A stretch of DNA of 49,601 nucleotides from Acidovorax delafieldii (GCA_002377855.1 DFQQ01000005.1:1-49601); one strand, 5' to 3'. Shown: positions 27,136 to 36,105, counted from the first letter of the stretch. Made by a program: numbers and translations. The notes: a model not told the origin generated them from the sequence alone.

Positions 27136-27147
27136 GTTTGCGCAAAC
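27136..27147. promoter_or_regulatory. 12-bp palindrome GTTTGCGCAAAC upstream of sigma-54-like promoter
   Basis: A perfect palindrome about 50 bases upstream of the -24 element, a distance suited to an enhancer-binding activator. It does not match the NtrC consensus, so the protein it binds is unknown. Confidence 0.35.
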
Positions 27148-27194
27148 GGTCTGTGGGCGCGGCAGTGCGGGCGATTTGGAGTTGCAACCAGTTG

Positions 27195-27210
27195 TGGCAC
27201 GGTCTGTGCT
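27195..27210 (+). promoter_or_regulatory. candidate sigma-54 (RpoN) promoter
   Basis: TGGCACG-GTCT-GTGCT: the invariant GG (27196-27197) and GC (27208-27209) have the required ten-base spacing, and only the first T of TTGCT is changed. It lies 39 bases before the porin ATG and ahead of glnK and amtB, genes usually under NtrC/RpoN nitrogen control. Confidence 0.68.
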
Positions 27211-27248
27211 TAAAGCCCTTGTCCCTACTTTGTCCAACCGGAGGAAAC

Positions 27249-27980
27249 ATGATTCGCACTTCCATCAAGACCTTGGGCGTTGCCCTTGCTGCGGCGCTGC
27301 CCGTGTTGGCCAGCGCGCAGCTCACTGGCAATGTCAGCCTGACCACCAACTACAAATTCCGTGGCCAGGACCAGGACGCCAGCAAGGTCAAGGCCGTCAA
27401 GCCTGCGCTGCAAGGTGGTTTTGACTATACCTTTGGCGACAGCGGCTTTTACGTGGGCAACTGGAATTCCAGCGTCGATTGGCTCGCCAGCAATTCGCTG
27501 GAGATGGATTTCTACGGCGGCTACAAATTCAAGGCCGGCGACGTGGACCTGGACGTGGGCGCCCTCACCTATGCCTACCCCGGCAACTCGCTGGGCAACA
27601 CCACCGAGCTGTACGGTGCGGCCACGTTCGGTCCGCTCACTGCCAAGTACTCGCACACCCTCTCCAAGGACTACTTCGGTTTTGCCGGCCACAAGCTGGG
27701 CACGGGCCGCAAGGGCACCAACACGGGCTACCTGAACTTCGCGTTCGCGCAGGAAGTCATGCCCAAGGTCACGCTGAAAGCCTCGGTGGGCTTCACCCGC
27801 TTTGCCAGCGACATCAAGGACGCCGGCGTGCCGAACTACATGGATTACAGCGTGGGCGGTGCCTACGACTTCGGCAGCGGCCTGTCGCTGGGCGCGGCCG
27901 TGGTGGGTGCCAACAAGAAGGACTTCTTCGGTCCGGTCAACAAGTCGCGCGTGATCGTCACGCTTACCAAAAACCTGTAA
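27249..27980 (+). CDS. TorF-family putative outer-membrane porin
   Basis: A 243-residue outer-membrane protein: signal peptide ~1-23 (LPVLASAQ), then a small beta barrel beginning LTGNVSLTTNYKFRGQDQD, the hallmark of the TorF family. The second half alternates short amphipathic strands (YGAATFGPLTAKYSHTLS, TLKASVGFTRF, VIVTLTKNL at the end). GGAGG precedes ATG 27249 by five bases. First gene of the porin-glnK-amtB cluster, so passage of a nitrogen compound is a reasonable guess. 43 bases separate it from glnK. Confidence 0.88.
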   Translation: MIRTSIKTLGVALAAALPVLASAQLTGNVSLTTNYKFRGQDQDASKVKAVKPALQGGFDYTFGDSGFYVGNWNSSVDWLASNSLEMDFYGGYKFKAGDVDLDVGALTYAYPGNSLGNTTELYGAATFGPLTAKYSHTLSKDYFGFAGHKLGTGRKGTNTGYLNFAFAQEVMPKVTLKASVGFTRFASDIKDAGVPNYMDYSVGGAYDFGSGLSLGAAVVGANKKDFFGPVNKSRVIVTLTKNL

Positions 27981-28023
27981 ATCGCCGTGGGCGCGGTGCG
28001 TGCCATAGCCGGAGGACATGAAC

Positions 28024-28362
28024 ATGAAAATGGTGACAGCCATCATCAAACCCTTCAAGCTCGACGAGGTGCGTGAAGCCCTCTCGGACATCGGGGTGCA
28101 AGGCATCACGGTGACCGAAGTCAAAGGCTTTGGGCGCCAAAAGGGCCACACCGAGCTGTACCGCGGCGCCGAGTACGTGGTCGACTTCCTTCCCAAGGTC
28201 AAGATCGAGGCCGCTGTGGCCGACGACCTGGTGGACCGCGTGATCGAGGCCATCGAAGGCGCGGCCCGCACCGGCAAGATCGGCGACGGCAAGATCTTCG
28301 TGACCCACCTCGAGCAGGTGGTGCGCATCCGCACTGGCGAAACCGGCAAGGAAGCCCTGTAA
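28024..28362 (+). CDS. glnK: PII nitrogen regulatory protein
   Basis: A trimeric signal protein that reads 2-oxoglutarate, ATP/ADP and, by uridylylation, glutamine; GlnK plugs AmtB when nitrogen is plentiful. Starting at ATG 28024 gives exactly the canonical 112 residues and puts GGAGG eight bases upstream. An in-frame ATG at 28018 lies only two bases from GGAGG. The T-loop GHTELYRGAEYVVDF carries Tyr51, the uridylylation site, and KIGDGKIFV is the second PII signature. It is directly upstream of amtB, the classic pairing. Confidence 0.97.
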   Translation: MKMVTAIIKPFKLDEVREALSDIGVQGITVTEVKGFGRQKGHTELYRGAEYVVDFLPKVKIEAAVADDLVDRVIEAIEGAARTGKIGDGKIFVTHLEQVVRIRTGETGKEAL

Positions 28363-28393
28363 GGGCCCGCCGCACTACACAGAGAGAAACGCC

Positions 28394-29944
28394 ATGAAAA
28401 AACTGCTTGCTTCTTTCGTACTCGGACTGAGCCTGTTGTCTGCGGGCACGCTGTCTCTGGCCCAGGCGCCGGCTGCAGAACCAGCCGCCGCTGCAGCGCC
28501 TGTTGCCGCAGAAACCACCCCGGCCGCCTCGCCGGCTGCAACCCCGGCACCAGCGCCGGCCGCCGCCACCGTGGCTCCTGCTGCCGAGGCTGCTGCACCC
28601 GCAGCCCCCGTGCCGAACAAAGGCGATACCGCCTGGATGATGGTGGCCACCATCCTCGTGATCCTGATGGTGCTGCCGGGCCTGGCGCTTTTCTACGGCG
28701 GCCTGGTGCGCAGCAAGAACATGCTGTCCGTGCTCATGCAGATCATGGTCACGTTCTCGCTGATCACCGTGCTGTGGTTCGTGTACGGCTACAGCCTTGC
28801 GTTCACCGAAGGCGGTGCCTTCATTGGCGGGTTTGACCGTCTGTTCATGAAGGGTATCTGGGACAACGCGGCCGGCACATTTGCCAACGCAGCCACCTTC
28901 AGCAAGGGCGTGGTGATTCCCGAGATCACGTTCGCCGCCTTCCAGGCCACGTTCGCCGGCATCACCTGTGCGCTGATCGTGGGTGCCTTTGCCGAGCGCA
29001 TCAAGTTCTCTGCCGTGCTGCTGTTCATGGTGTTGTGGTTCACCTTCAGCTACCTGCCCATTGCCCACATGGTGTGGTTCTGGATGGGTCCCGACGCCTA
29101 TACCTCCAAGGAAGTGGCCGACGCCATGACGGGCAAGGCCGGTCAGATCTGGCAGTGGGGCGCACTCGACTTCGCCGGCGGCACCGTGGTGCACATCAAC
29201 GCCGCGGTGGCGGGCCTGGTGGGCGCCTTCATGGTGGGCAAGCGCATTGGCTACGGCAAGGAAGCCATGGCCCCGCACAGCCTGACGCTGACCATGGTGG
29301 GCGCGTCCCTGCTGTGGGTGGGCTGGTTTGGCTTCAACGCTGGCTCGGCCCTGGAAGCCAACGGCTTCGCCGCTCTGGCCTTCATCAACACCCTGGTGGC
29401 CACGGCCGCTGCCGTGCTGGCCTGGTGCATGGGCGAAGCGTTGATGCGCGGCAAGGCATCCATGCTGGGCGCTGCGTCGGGTGCCGTGGCAGGGCTGGTG
29501 GCGGTGACGCCGGCTGCCGGCAACGTCGGCATCGGCGGCGCGCTGGTCATCGGCCTGGTGGGCGGCTTTGCCTGCCTGTGGGGCGTGCATGGCCTCAAGA
29601 AAATGCTGGGCGCAGACGACTCGCTGGACGTGTTCGGCGTGCACGGCGTGGGCGGTATCGTGGGTGCACTGCTGACGGGCGTGTTCAACTCCCCCGCCCT
29701 GGGCGGCCCCGGCTACGTGGCGGATTGGGTGACGGCCTCGATGGTCACCGCTGCCGACTACTCGATTGCTGCCCAGGTGTGGACACAGGCCAAGGCCGTG
29801 CTGCTGACCCTGGTGTGGTCCGGTGTGGTGTCCTTCATCGCCTTCAAGGTGGTTGATCTGGTGGTGGGCCTGCGTGTCTCGGAAGAAGACGAGCGCGAAG
29901 GTCTGGACATCACATCGCACGGCGAAACGGCTTACAACCGTTGA
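28394..29944 (+). CDS. amtB: ammonium transporter
   Basis: Inner-membrane trimeric ammonium channel of 516 residues. A cleavable signal peptide (~1-23) and a ~50-residue Ala/Pro-rich periplasmic linker precede the 11-helix core (from ~75). The twin histidines of the pore are His267 (VVHINAA) and His417 (FGVHGVG), exactly 150 apart as in E. coli AmtB, and the conserved Asp259 lies eight before the first. The C-terminal tail LRVSEEDEREGLDITSHGE is the GlnK-docking element. It follows glnK by 31 bases, with GAGAG before ATG. The Ala/Pro leader is long compared with E. coli. Confidence 0.97.
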   Translation: MKKLLASFVLGLSLLSAGTLSLAQAPAAEPAAAAAPVAAETTPAASPAATPAPAPAAATVAPAAEAAAPAAPVPNKGDTAWMMVATILVILMVLPGLALFYGGLVRSKNMLSVLMQIMVTFSLITVLWFVYGYSLAFTEGGAFIGGFDRLFMKGIWDNAAGTFANAATFSKGVVIPEITFAAFQATFAGITCALIVGAFAERIKFSAVLLFMVLWFTFSYLPIAHMVWFWMGPDAYTSKEVADAMTGKAGQIWQWGALDFAGGTVVHINAAVAGLVGAFMVGKRIGYGKEAMAPHSLTLTMVGASLLWVGWFGFNAGSALEANGFAALAFINTLVATAAAVLAWCMGEALMRGKASMLGAASGAVAGLVAVTPAAGNVGIGGALVIGLVGGFACLWGVHGLKKMLGADDSLDVFGVHGVGGIVGALLTGVFNSPALGGPGYVADWVTASMVTAADYSIAAQVWTQAKAVLLTLVWSGVVSFIAFKVVDLVVGLRVSEEDEREGLDITSHGETAYNR

Positions 29945-30023
29945 TGGGGGGACCACCGGCTGCCGTGTCTGGTGGTGCTGCAGCCGCCCCCGTGTTTTCT
30001 TAGCGAGAGTCTCCTCAAGAGTT

Positions 30024-30053
30024 GGGCTCACCCCGCAGGTGGGCCCTTTTTTT
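30024..30053 (+). terminator. rho-independent terminator after amtB
   Basis: GGGCTCACC (30024-30032), loop CCGCA, GGTGGGCCC (30038-30046), then seven T. The stem has nine pairs with one G-U. It closes the porin-glnK-amtB unit. Confidence 0.92.
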
Positions 30054-30162
30054 GCGCGTCGAAGGCACCAGGACCGATTCCAAGAACCTGCACGGACCTT
30101 GTTCAAAAAAATCACGCGGTGCGGTGGCTCGTGCAAACGCCCCAGCCGGTACCATCGTCGCC

Positions 30163-31275
30163 ATGGACCAAGCCCTTGCCCAGATCACCGAGCGCGTGCG
30201 TGCCGCCGTTGCAGACCAGACCCCGTTGCGCATCCGCGGCGGGGGGACCAAAGACTTTCACGGCCGGGTGCTGCAGGGCGAGGTGATGGACACCCGTAGG
30301 CTGGCAGGCATCACCAGCTACGAGCCCAGTGAACTGGTGGTCACGGCGCGTGCTGGCACGCCCCTGGCCGAGCTGGAGGCCGTGTTGGCCGAAAAAGGCC
30401 AGTGCCTGCCCTTTGAGCCGCCGCACTTCGGCCCCGGCGCCACGGTGGGCGGCATGGTGGCAGCGGGCCTTTCGGGCCCTGCGCGTGCCAGCGTGGGTGC
30501 GGTGCGCGACTATGTGTTGGGGGTGAGCCTCATCAACGGCAAGGCAGAAGCCCTCACCTTTGGCGGGCAGGTGATGAAGAACGTGGCCGGGTACGACGTG
30601 TCGCGCCTCATGGCCGGCGCCTGGGGTACCCTGGGGCTGCTCACGGAAGTGAGCCTCAAGGTGCTGCCCGTGGCCCCGGCCGAGGCCACGCTGCGCTTTG
30701 AATGCAACCAGGCCGACGCCCTGCGCAAGCTGCACGCCTGGGGCGGCCAGCCTCTGCCCCTGAACGCCAGTTGCTGGGTGCAAGACGGTGGCGTGGGCAC
30801 GCTGTATGTGCGCCTGCGCGGTGCCGTGGCCGCAGTGCAGGCTGCGTGCAAAACCATGGGCGGCACCCTTCTGGACAACGCCGCCACCGCGCCCGACTGG
30901 TCTGCCTGCCGCGACCACACCTTGCCCTGGTTTGCCCAGCGCGCCCAGCAGCCCGACCTGGCCCTGTGGCGCCTGTCGCTGCCCGCCACGGCGCCCGTGC
31001 TGGCGCTGCCTGCGGCCACCCAGCCGCTGGTGGAATGGCATGGCGCCCTGCGCTGGGTGCAGGCCCCGGCCAGTGCGGGTGACGCCTTGCGCGCAGCTGC
31101 CGAGGCGGTGGGTGGCAGTGCTTCTATTTTTGTAGCTGCTGGCGCTTATCCAGAAAGCGCTAGCGGCCAATTTGATCCAAAGTCTGCCGCGCTGGCGCAA
31201 ATCCACGCTCGCGTGAAGCAGGCGTTCGACCCCGCGGGCATCTTCAACCCGGGCCGCCTGGCTGCCGGCTGGTAA
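30163..31275 (+). CDS. glcE: glycolate oxidase FAD subunit GlcE
   Basis: A subunit of membrane-associated glycolate oxidase (GlcDEF), which oxidises glycolate to glyoxylate. The 370-residue protein is a FAD-binding type 4 flavoprotein: LRIRGGGTKDFHG, GTPLAELEAVLAEKGQ, FGPGATVGGMVAAGLSGP and DVSRLMAGAWGTLGLLTEVSLK cover the FAD fold (~1-175), and FDPAGIFNPGRL ends it as in relatives. ATG 30163 starts at the expected point; the frame is open back to the terminator. Codons for ~320-340 are a copy of the dispersed repeat. GlcD is not in the window. Followed by a DUF1275 gene and glcF. Confidence 0.92.
   Translation: MDQALAQITERVRAAVADQTPLRIRGGGTKDFHGRVLQGEVMDTRRLAGITSYEPSELVVTARAGTPLAELEAVLAEKGQCLPFEPPHFGPGATVGGMVAAGLSGPARASVGAVRDYVLGVSLINGKAEALTFGGQVMKNVAGYDVSRLMAGAWGTLGLLTEVSLKVLPVAPAEATLRFECNQADALRKLHAWGGQPLPLNASCWVQDGGVGTLYVRLRGAVAAVQAACKTMGGTLLDNAATAPDWSACRDHTLPWFAQRAQQPDLALWRLSLPATAPVLALPAATQPLVEWHGALRWVQAPASAGDALRAAAEAVGGSASIFVAAGAYPESASGQFDPKSAALAQIHARVKQAFDPAGIFNPGRLAAGW
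31120..31181 (+). repeat. dispersed two-hairpin repeat, copy 6, inside the glcE coding region
   Basis: GCTTCTATTTTTGTAGCTGC, TGGCGCTTATCCAGAAAGCG, CTAGCGGCCAATTTGATCC, with the dyad GCGCTT-N7-AAGCGC intact. It is read in frame as SASIFVAAGAYPESASGQF and lies just before the conserved C-terminal GlcE helix. The frame and the following FDPAGIFNPGRL motif are preserved. Confidence 0.82.
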
Positions 31276-31284
31276 AGCGCGCCC

Positions 31285-32127
31285 ATGCGCCACCTGCTCC
31301 ACCTCACGGGCCACCACCGCACGGTCGCCACCAACCGGGTGCTGGGCCTGTTGCTGGCCTTCAATGCCGGCGCCGTGAATGCGGGCGGCTTTCTGGTGGC
31401 GCAGATGTACACCTCCCACATGACGGGCTTTCTCTCGTCATTGGCCGACAACCTGGTGCTGGGCAACATGAAGCTGGTGCTGGGCGCCGTGGGCACGCTG
31501 TGGGCCTTCATGTCGGGGGCGGGGAGCACGGCCATTCTGGTCAACTGGGCGCGCCACCACCAGTTGCACGGCACTTACGCGCTGCCGTTGCTGCTTGAAG
31601 CCCTCCTCATGCTGCTGTTTGGCCTGGTGGGGGCCATCACGCTGGGCTGGCGCACGCCGTTCGCCGTGCCGCTCACGGTGCTGCTGCTGGCCTACCTCAT
31701 GGGCCTGCAAAACGCGGTGGTCACCAAAATGTCGTCCGCCCAGATCCGCACCACGCACATGACCGGCGTGGTGACCGATCTGGGCATCGAAATGGGCAAG
31801 ATGCTGTACTGGAACCGCAGCGGCACTGCGCCCGAGCGCTATGTGCAGGCCAACCGCGAGCGCCTGCGTTTGTTTGCCGGGCTGGCGGTCATGTTTTTGG
31901 TGGGTGGGCTGGTAGGTGCTGCCGGCTTCAAGTACGTGGGTTTCATTTTTGTGTTGCCGCTGGCGCTGGTGCTGCTCACCCTGTCGTTGCCCCCCTTGTG
32001 GGCTGACCGCAAGAAGCTGCGAGCGCTGCTGTTGCAGCGGCGCGCCGGCCCTCAGCCCGAAGACGCCGCCCCGCCAGGGCCCGACGCGGGCCCCAAGCGC
32101 CCCACGCACCCGGCAGAGCCCAGCTAG
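31285..32127 (+). CDS. DUF1275 (YoaK-like) membrane protein
   Basis: A 280-residue inner-membrane protein with about six helices. The family signatures AGAVNAGGFLVAQMYTSHMTGF near the N-terminus and LLAYLMGLQNAVVTKMS with TTHMTGVVTDLGIEMGK in the second half are clear. The molecular role is unknown for the family. The last ~35 residues are a Pro/Arg-rich tail. It begins 9 bases after glcE and ends 36 bases before glcF, so it is wedged into the glycolate oxidase operon; transport of glycolate or a related acid is possible but unproven. Confidence 0.88.
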   Translation: MRHLLHLTGHHRTVATNRVLGLLLAFNAGAVNAGGFLVAQMYTSHMTGFLSSLADNLVLGNMKLVLGAVGTLWAFMSGAGSTAILVNWARHHQLHGTYALPLLLEALLMLLFGLVGAITLGWRTPFAVPLTVLLLAYLMGLQNAVVTKMSSAQIRTTHMTGVVTDLGIEMGKMLYWNRSGTAPERYVQANRERLRLFAGLAVMFLVGGLVGAAGFKYVGFIFVLPLALVLLTLSLPPLWADRKKLRALLLQRRAGPQPEDAAPPGPDAGPKRPTHPAEPS

Positions 32128-32163
32128 ACCGCCGACCTTCACCGTTATCTCCAGGCACGCTCC

Positions 32164-33414
32164 ATGCAGACCCAACTCGCCCCCGAATACGCAGCCCGCC
32201 CCGATGGCCAGGAAGCCGAAGCCATCCTGCGCAAGTGCGTGCACTGCGGCTTTTGCACTGCCACCTGCCCCACCTACCAGCTGCTGGGTGACGAACTGGA
32301 CGGCCCGCGCGGCCGCATCTACCTCATCAAGCAGGTGCTCGAAGGTGCCGAGCCCACGCGCGCCACGCAGCTGCACCTGGACCGGTGCCTGACCTGCCGC
32401 AACTGCGAAAGCACCTGCCCCAGCGGCGTGCAGTACGGCCACCTGGTGGACATTGGCCGCAAGATCGTGGACGAGAAGGTGCCTCGCCCCGTGGGCGAAA
32501 AGGCCCTGCGCTGGGCGCTGAAGGAAGGCCTGCCCTCGCCGCTGTTTGCCCCTGCCATGAAGGCCGGGCAGATGGTGCGCGGCTTGCTGCCCGAAGCACT
32601 CAAGGCCAAGGTGCCCGCCCCGCGTGATGCCGGTGCGTGGCCCACCCGCGAACACGCGCGCAAGGTCATCATGCTGGCCGGCTGCGTGCAGCCCGCGATG
32701 ATGCCCAACATCAACACCGCCACCGCCCGCGTGCTCGACGCCGTCGGCGTGCAGTCGGTCATCGTGCCCAAGGCCGGGTGCTGCGGTGCGGTGAAGTTCC
32801 ACCTCAACGACCAGGAAGGTGGCAAGGCCGAGATGCGCGCCAACATCGACGCCTGGTGGCCCCTGGTGGAGCAGGGCGGGGTGGAAGCCATTGTGATGAA
32901 CGCCTCGGGCTGCGGCGTGACGGTGAAAGAATACGGCCACCTCTTCAAGGACGACCCGCAATACGCCGCCAAGGCCGAGCGCATCAGCGCCCTCACACGC
33001 GACTTGTCAGAACTGCTGCCTGCCATGCTGCCCGAGCTGGCCGCCAAGCTGCAGGGCCGTGTGAGCCAGCCTGACACTCTGTACGCCTACCACCCCCCCT
33101 GCACGTTGCAGCACGGCCAAAAGCTGCGCGGCGGGGTGGAGGTGCACCTGAACCAACTTGGCTTCAAGCTGCGCGCAGCGCGCAACGAAGCGCACCTGTG
33201 CTGTGGCTCGGCGGGCACGTACTCGGTGCTCAACCCCGAGCTGTCGCACCAGCTGCGTGATCGCAAGCTGGGCGTGCTGAACGAGGCCTTTGGCGGGCAG
33301 CCGCCAGACATGATCCTGTCGGCCAACATCGGCTGCATCACCCATCTGCAAAGCGGCACCGGAACGCCGGTGCGGCATTGGGTGGAGGTGCTGGACGAGG
33401 CGCTGGCGGGCTGA
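32164..33414 (+). CDS. glcF: glycolate oxidase iron-sulfur subunit GlcF
   Basis: The electron-transfer subunit of glycolate oxidase, 416 residues. Two [4Fe-4S] ligand sets, CVHCGFCTATCP (~26-37) and CLTCRNCESTCP (~78-89), are followed by the CCG-type repeats (AGCCGA, LCCGSAG) that bind a further cluster or substrate in this family (GlcF/heterodisulfide reductase type). It passes electrons from GlcD/GlcE to the quinone pool at the inner membrane. ATG 32164 starts the conserved MQTQL-type N-terminus. Last gene of the glcE-DUF1275-glcF unit. Confidence 0.95.
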   Translation: MQTQLAPEYAARPDGQEAEAILRKCVHCGFCTATCPTYQLLGDELDGPRGRIYLIKQVLEGAEPTRATQLHLDRCLTCRNCESTCPSGVQYGHLVDIGRKIVDEKVPRPVGEKALRWALKEGLPSPLFAPAMKAGQMVRGLLPEALKAKVPAPRDAGAWPTREHARKVIMLAGCVQPAMMPNINTATARVLDAVGVQSVIVPKAGCCGAVKFHLNDQEGGKAEMRANIDAWWPLVEQGGVEAIVMNASGCGVTVKEYGHLFKDDPQYAAKAERISALTRDLSELLPAMLPELAAKLQGRVSQPDTLYAYHPPCTLQHGQKLRGGVEVHLNQLGFKLRAARNEAHLCCGSAGTYSVLNPELSHQLRDRKLGVLNEAFGGQPPDMILSANIGCITHLQSGTGTPVRHWVEVLDEALAG

Positions 33415-33597
33415 CAAGAAGCACGCCTGGGGAGCCGCGTGTGCCCTTCAGGTCCTGCCTTCCCGGGCGGGGTGGGCCGCTCGTCGGCTGGCGCTACGCG
33501 GTGGCCGGCTGCGCGTGCGCAGGGCGCCGCCATCTCTTGAATGCAGCTTGGCAGCCAGCGCAACCGCAGCAGCCTGGCGTGCGCTGCGCCGATCCAG

Positions 33598-36105
33598 CTA
33601 GAACTTTCCTTCCTGCTGCGACGCCCAGGCCCGCAGTTCGGCTTCCGGCAGGGGTCGGCTGAAGCGGTAGCCCTGGAACAGGTCGCACCCCGACCGCAGC
33701 AGGCGTTCGTGCTGCGCTTGGGTCTCCACCCCTTCGGCCAGGACGCACAGGTCCAGCTGGTGGGCCATGGCCACGATGGCGTCGATCAGCACGGCCGGGC
33801 GCTTGCCCTGGCCGCTGTGTTCGGGTGCGTCGATGTCCATGATGAAGGAGCGGTCGATTTTCAGCACGTCGATGGGCAGGCGCTTGAGGTAGGCCAGGCT
33901 GGAGTAGCCGGTGCCGAAGTCGTCGAGCGCCAGGCGCACGCCGTGGCGGCGCAACTGGGCCATTTTTTCCAGCGTGGCCTCCAGGTCGTCCACCAGCACG
34001 CTCTCGGTCAGCTCCAGCTCCAGCGAGAAGGCACGCAGGCCTACCTGAGCAATCAGGTCCTCGATGCGGCCAATGAAGTCGGCCTCTCGGAACTGGCGCG
34101 GGCTCACGTTCACGGCCATGGTCAGCTGCCCCGCCCAGGCGCTGCAGGTCGGGTCGCGTTGCCAGCCGCGCAGGGTGTTGGCGGCTTGCTGCAGCACCCA
34201 GTTGCCCAGCGGCACGATCAGGCCGCTGGCCTCGGCTTCGGGGATGAACTGCACCGGTGGCACCAGGCCGCGGCGCGGGTCTTGCCAGCGCACCAGGGCC
34301 TCCACGCCTGCCAGGCGGCCTTGGCTGTCCACCTGGGGCTGGTAGTGCAGCAGCAGCGGAGCGGGGCTGGCCTGCAGCGCCAGGCGCAGGTCGCTGCGCA
34401 ATGCCAGGCGGTCGCTGGCGGCTTCCTGCAGGGCATGGGCAAAAAAGTGCACGCGGCTGTCGCCTGCATCCTTGGCGCGGTGCATGGCCGTCTCGGCCTC
34501 GCGCAGCAGCTCGGGCGCATCGCGGCTGTCGTTGGGGATCATCACCACGCCCGCTCCGGCCGACAGGTGCAATACCTGGCCCCGTACCTCCAGCGGCTCC
34601 GTGATGGCGGCCAGCAGCCGCTCGATGTTGCGCGCCGCCTCGGCCGACGCGTCGTTCAAGTCGCCATGCAGGTCTGACAGCAGCAGCGCGAAGGTGTCGC
34701 CGTCCACCCGCGCCAGCGTCTGGCCCTGCTGCTGCAGCGCGCTCAGCCGCCGCGCCATGGTGCGCAGCACGGTGTCGCCCGCAGCCATGCCCAGCGAGTC
34801 GTTGATGGACTGAAAAGCGTTGATGTTGATGGTGGCCAGCGCGGCCCGCCGCGGCTGGATGTCGGCTGCGGCGAGCTCCTGCACCACCTGCTCCAGCAGA
34901 AAGCGGCGGTTGCTCAGGCCCGTGAGTGCGTCGAAATGTGCGAGCTGGCGGATCTCGGCCTCGGCCGCCAGGCGGGTGCGGATGTCGCGCACGGCCACCA
35001 CGCGCACCTGGCGGTCGCCCAATTGGCGTCGGCGTACGCTGCATTCGCAAGGAATTTGCTGGCCTTGCGAGTCCATCAAGTCCACTTCCCACACGCCTTC
35101 CATGCCCAGCGCCGTGCGCTGAAGGGTGCGCTCCTGGAAGGCGGGGGCCACCCACGAGATGATGGCGGTGCCCACCAACCCGCCAGAGGCTACCCCCATG
35201 AGCCGGTCCGCAGCGGCGTTGGCATCGGTGATGCGTCCGTTCTCATGGAGGATTATGGCTTCGAACGCCGCGTCGGACAGCTGCCGAAAGCGCGCCTCGC
35301 TTTCAGCCAGTGCGGTGCTGCGGGCTTCGAGTTCGGCCGCCATGCGGGCCAGTGCACGCCCCAGGTCGCGAAACTCTCCACCGCCACGCCACTGGGGCAG
35401 GTGCTTGAAATCGCCTGTACCGATGCGTTCCATAGCCGCGCGCAGCGCTGCCACGGGCCCCAAAATGCCCCACCGCGCCAATGCAAGCAGCGCGAGTACG
35501 GCCACCAACACTGCCGATGCCAGCACCAGCCCTTGCTGGCGCAACTGCGCCCAGGTGTGCGCTGCCACGGGGTGCAGGTCGTATTCGATCCACAGCAGCC
35601 CCTGGCGCGCAGCGCGCAACTCGCCGGGCTGCAGGCCCAGTGTGACGGGGGCCAGCGCCGTCAGCCGCAACTGCCCGGCGTCCAGGCGCAGGGCCTCGCG
35701 CTGCGCCTGGCGCACCTGGGCAGCCGCTTCTTCGGTGTAGTGGGGTATGCGGCTGGCGGCGTTGTGCCCTTTCCAGGCAAACCGGGTGGCAGCCATCACC
35801 TTGCCATCGGGGCTCACCAGGGCGGCGTGGGCGATGGCGGGGTTCAGGCCCAACTCGGACACGACTCCTTCCGTGCCGCTGCCGTCGCCCCGGCGCAGCA
35901 CGGTTTCGATGGCACGCTGGGTCTGCAGCAGCTCGGCATGGGCGGTGTGGTTGGCAAACTCCTGCAATGCGCGGTTGTAATGCTGCTGCTGCATGGACAA
36001 CAAAATCAGGAACAGCACGGCATTGGCGATCACAAGCGACAGAGGCAGCCACAGCCGCAGATTGAACACACGCACAGGGCGTGCGGAACTTGAAGGCGTG
36101 ATCAT
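33598..36105 (-). CDS. membrane PAS-GGDEF-EAL protein, probable c-di-GMP phosphodiesterase
   Basis: An 835-residue signalling protein: TM1 (~17-37), a ~150-residue periplasmic sensor, TM2 (~193-211), HAMP (~212-262), PAS (~268-380), GGDEF domain (~388-555) and EAL domain (~565-825). The GGDEF signature is VDGDT (467-471), so the cyclase half is very likely inactive. The EAL half is complete: EALVRW (602-607), NVSPRQF, ELTES, LDDFGTGYSSL and AEGVET. I infer c-di-GMP breakdown under periplasmic control. Its ATG overlaps the stop of the upstream substrate-binding lipoprotein gene (ATGA), so the two are made together. Confidence 0.93.
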   Translation of the reverse strand: MITPSSSARPVRVFNLRLWLPLSLVIANAVLFLILLSMQQQHYNRALQEFANHTAHAELLQTQRAIETVLRRGDGSGTEGVVSELGLNPAIAHAALVSPDGKVMAATRFAWKGHNAASRIPHYTEEAAAQVRQAQREALRLDAGQLRLTALAPVTLGLQPGELRAARQGLLWIEYDLHPVAAHTWAQLRQQGLVLASAVLVAVLALLALARWGILGPVAALRAAMERIGTGDFKHLPQWRGGGEFRDLGRALARMAAELEARSTALAESEARFRQLSDAAFEAIILHENGRITDANAAADRLMGVASGGLVGTAIISWVAPAFQERTLQRTALGMEGVWEVDLMDSQGQQIPCECSVRRRQLGDRQVRVVAVRDIRTRLAAEAEIRQLAHFDALTGLSNRRFLLEQVVQELAAADIQPRRAALATININAFQSINDSLGMAAGDTVLRTMARRLSALQQQGQTLARVDGDTFALLLSDLHGDLNDASAEAARNIERLLAAITEPLEVRGQVLHLSAGAGVVMIPNDSRDAPELLREAETAMHRAKDAGDSRVHFFAHALQEAASDRLALRSDLRLALQASPAPLLLHYQPQVDSQGRLAGVEALVRWQDPRRGLVPPVQFIPEAEASGLIVPLGNWVLQQAANTLRGWQRDPTCSAWAGQLTMAVNVSPRQFREADFIGRIEDLIAQVGLRAFSLELELTESVLVDDLEATLEKMAQLRRHGVRLALDDFGTGYSSLAYLKRLPIDVLKIDRSFIMDIDAPEHSGQGKRPAVLIDAIVAMAHQLDLCVLAEGVETQAQHERLLRSGCDLFQGYRFSRPLPEAELRAWASQQEGKF

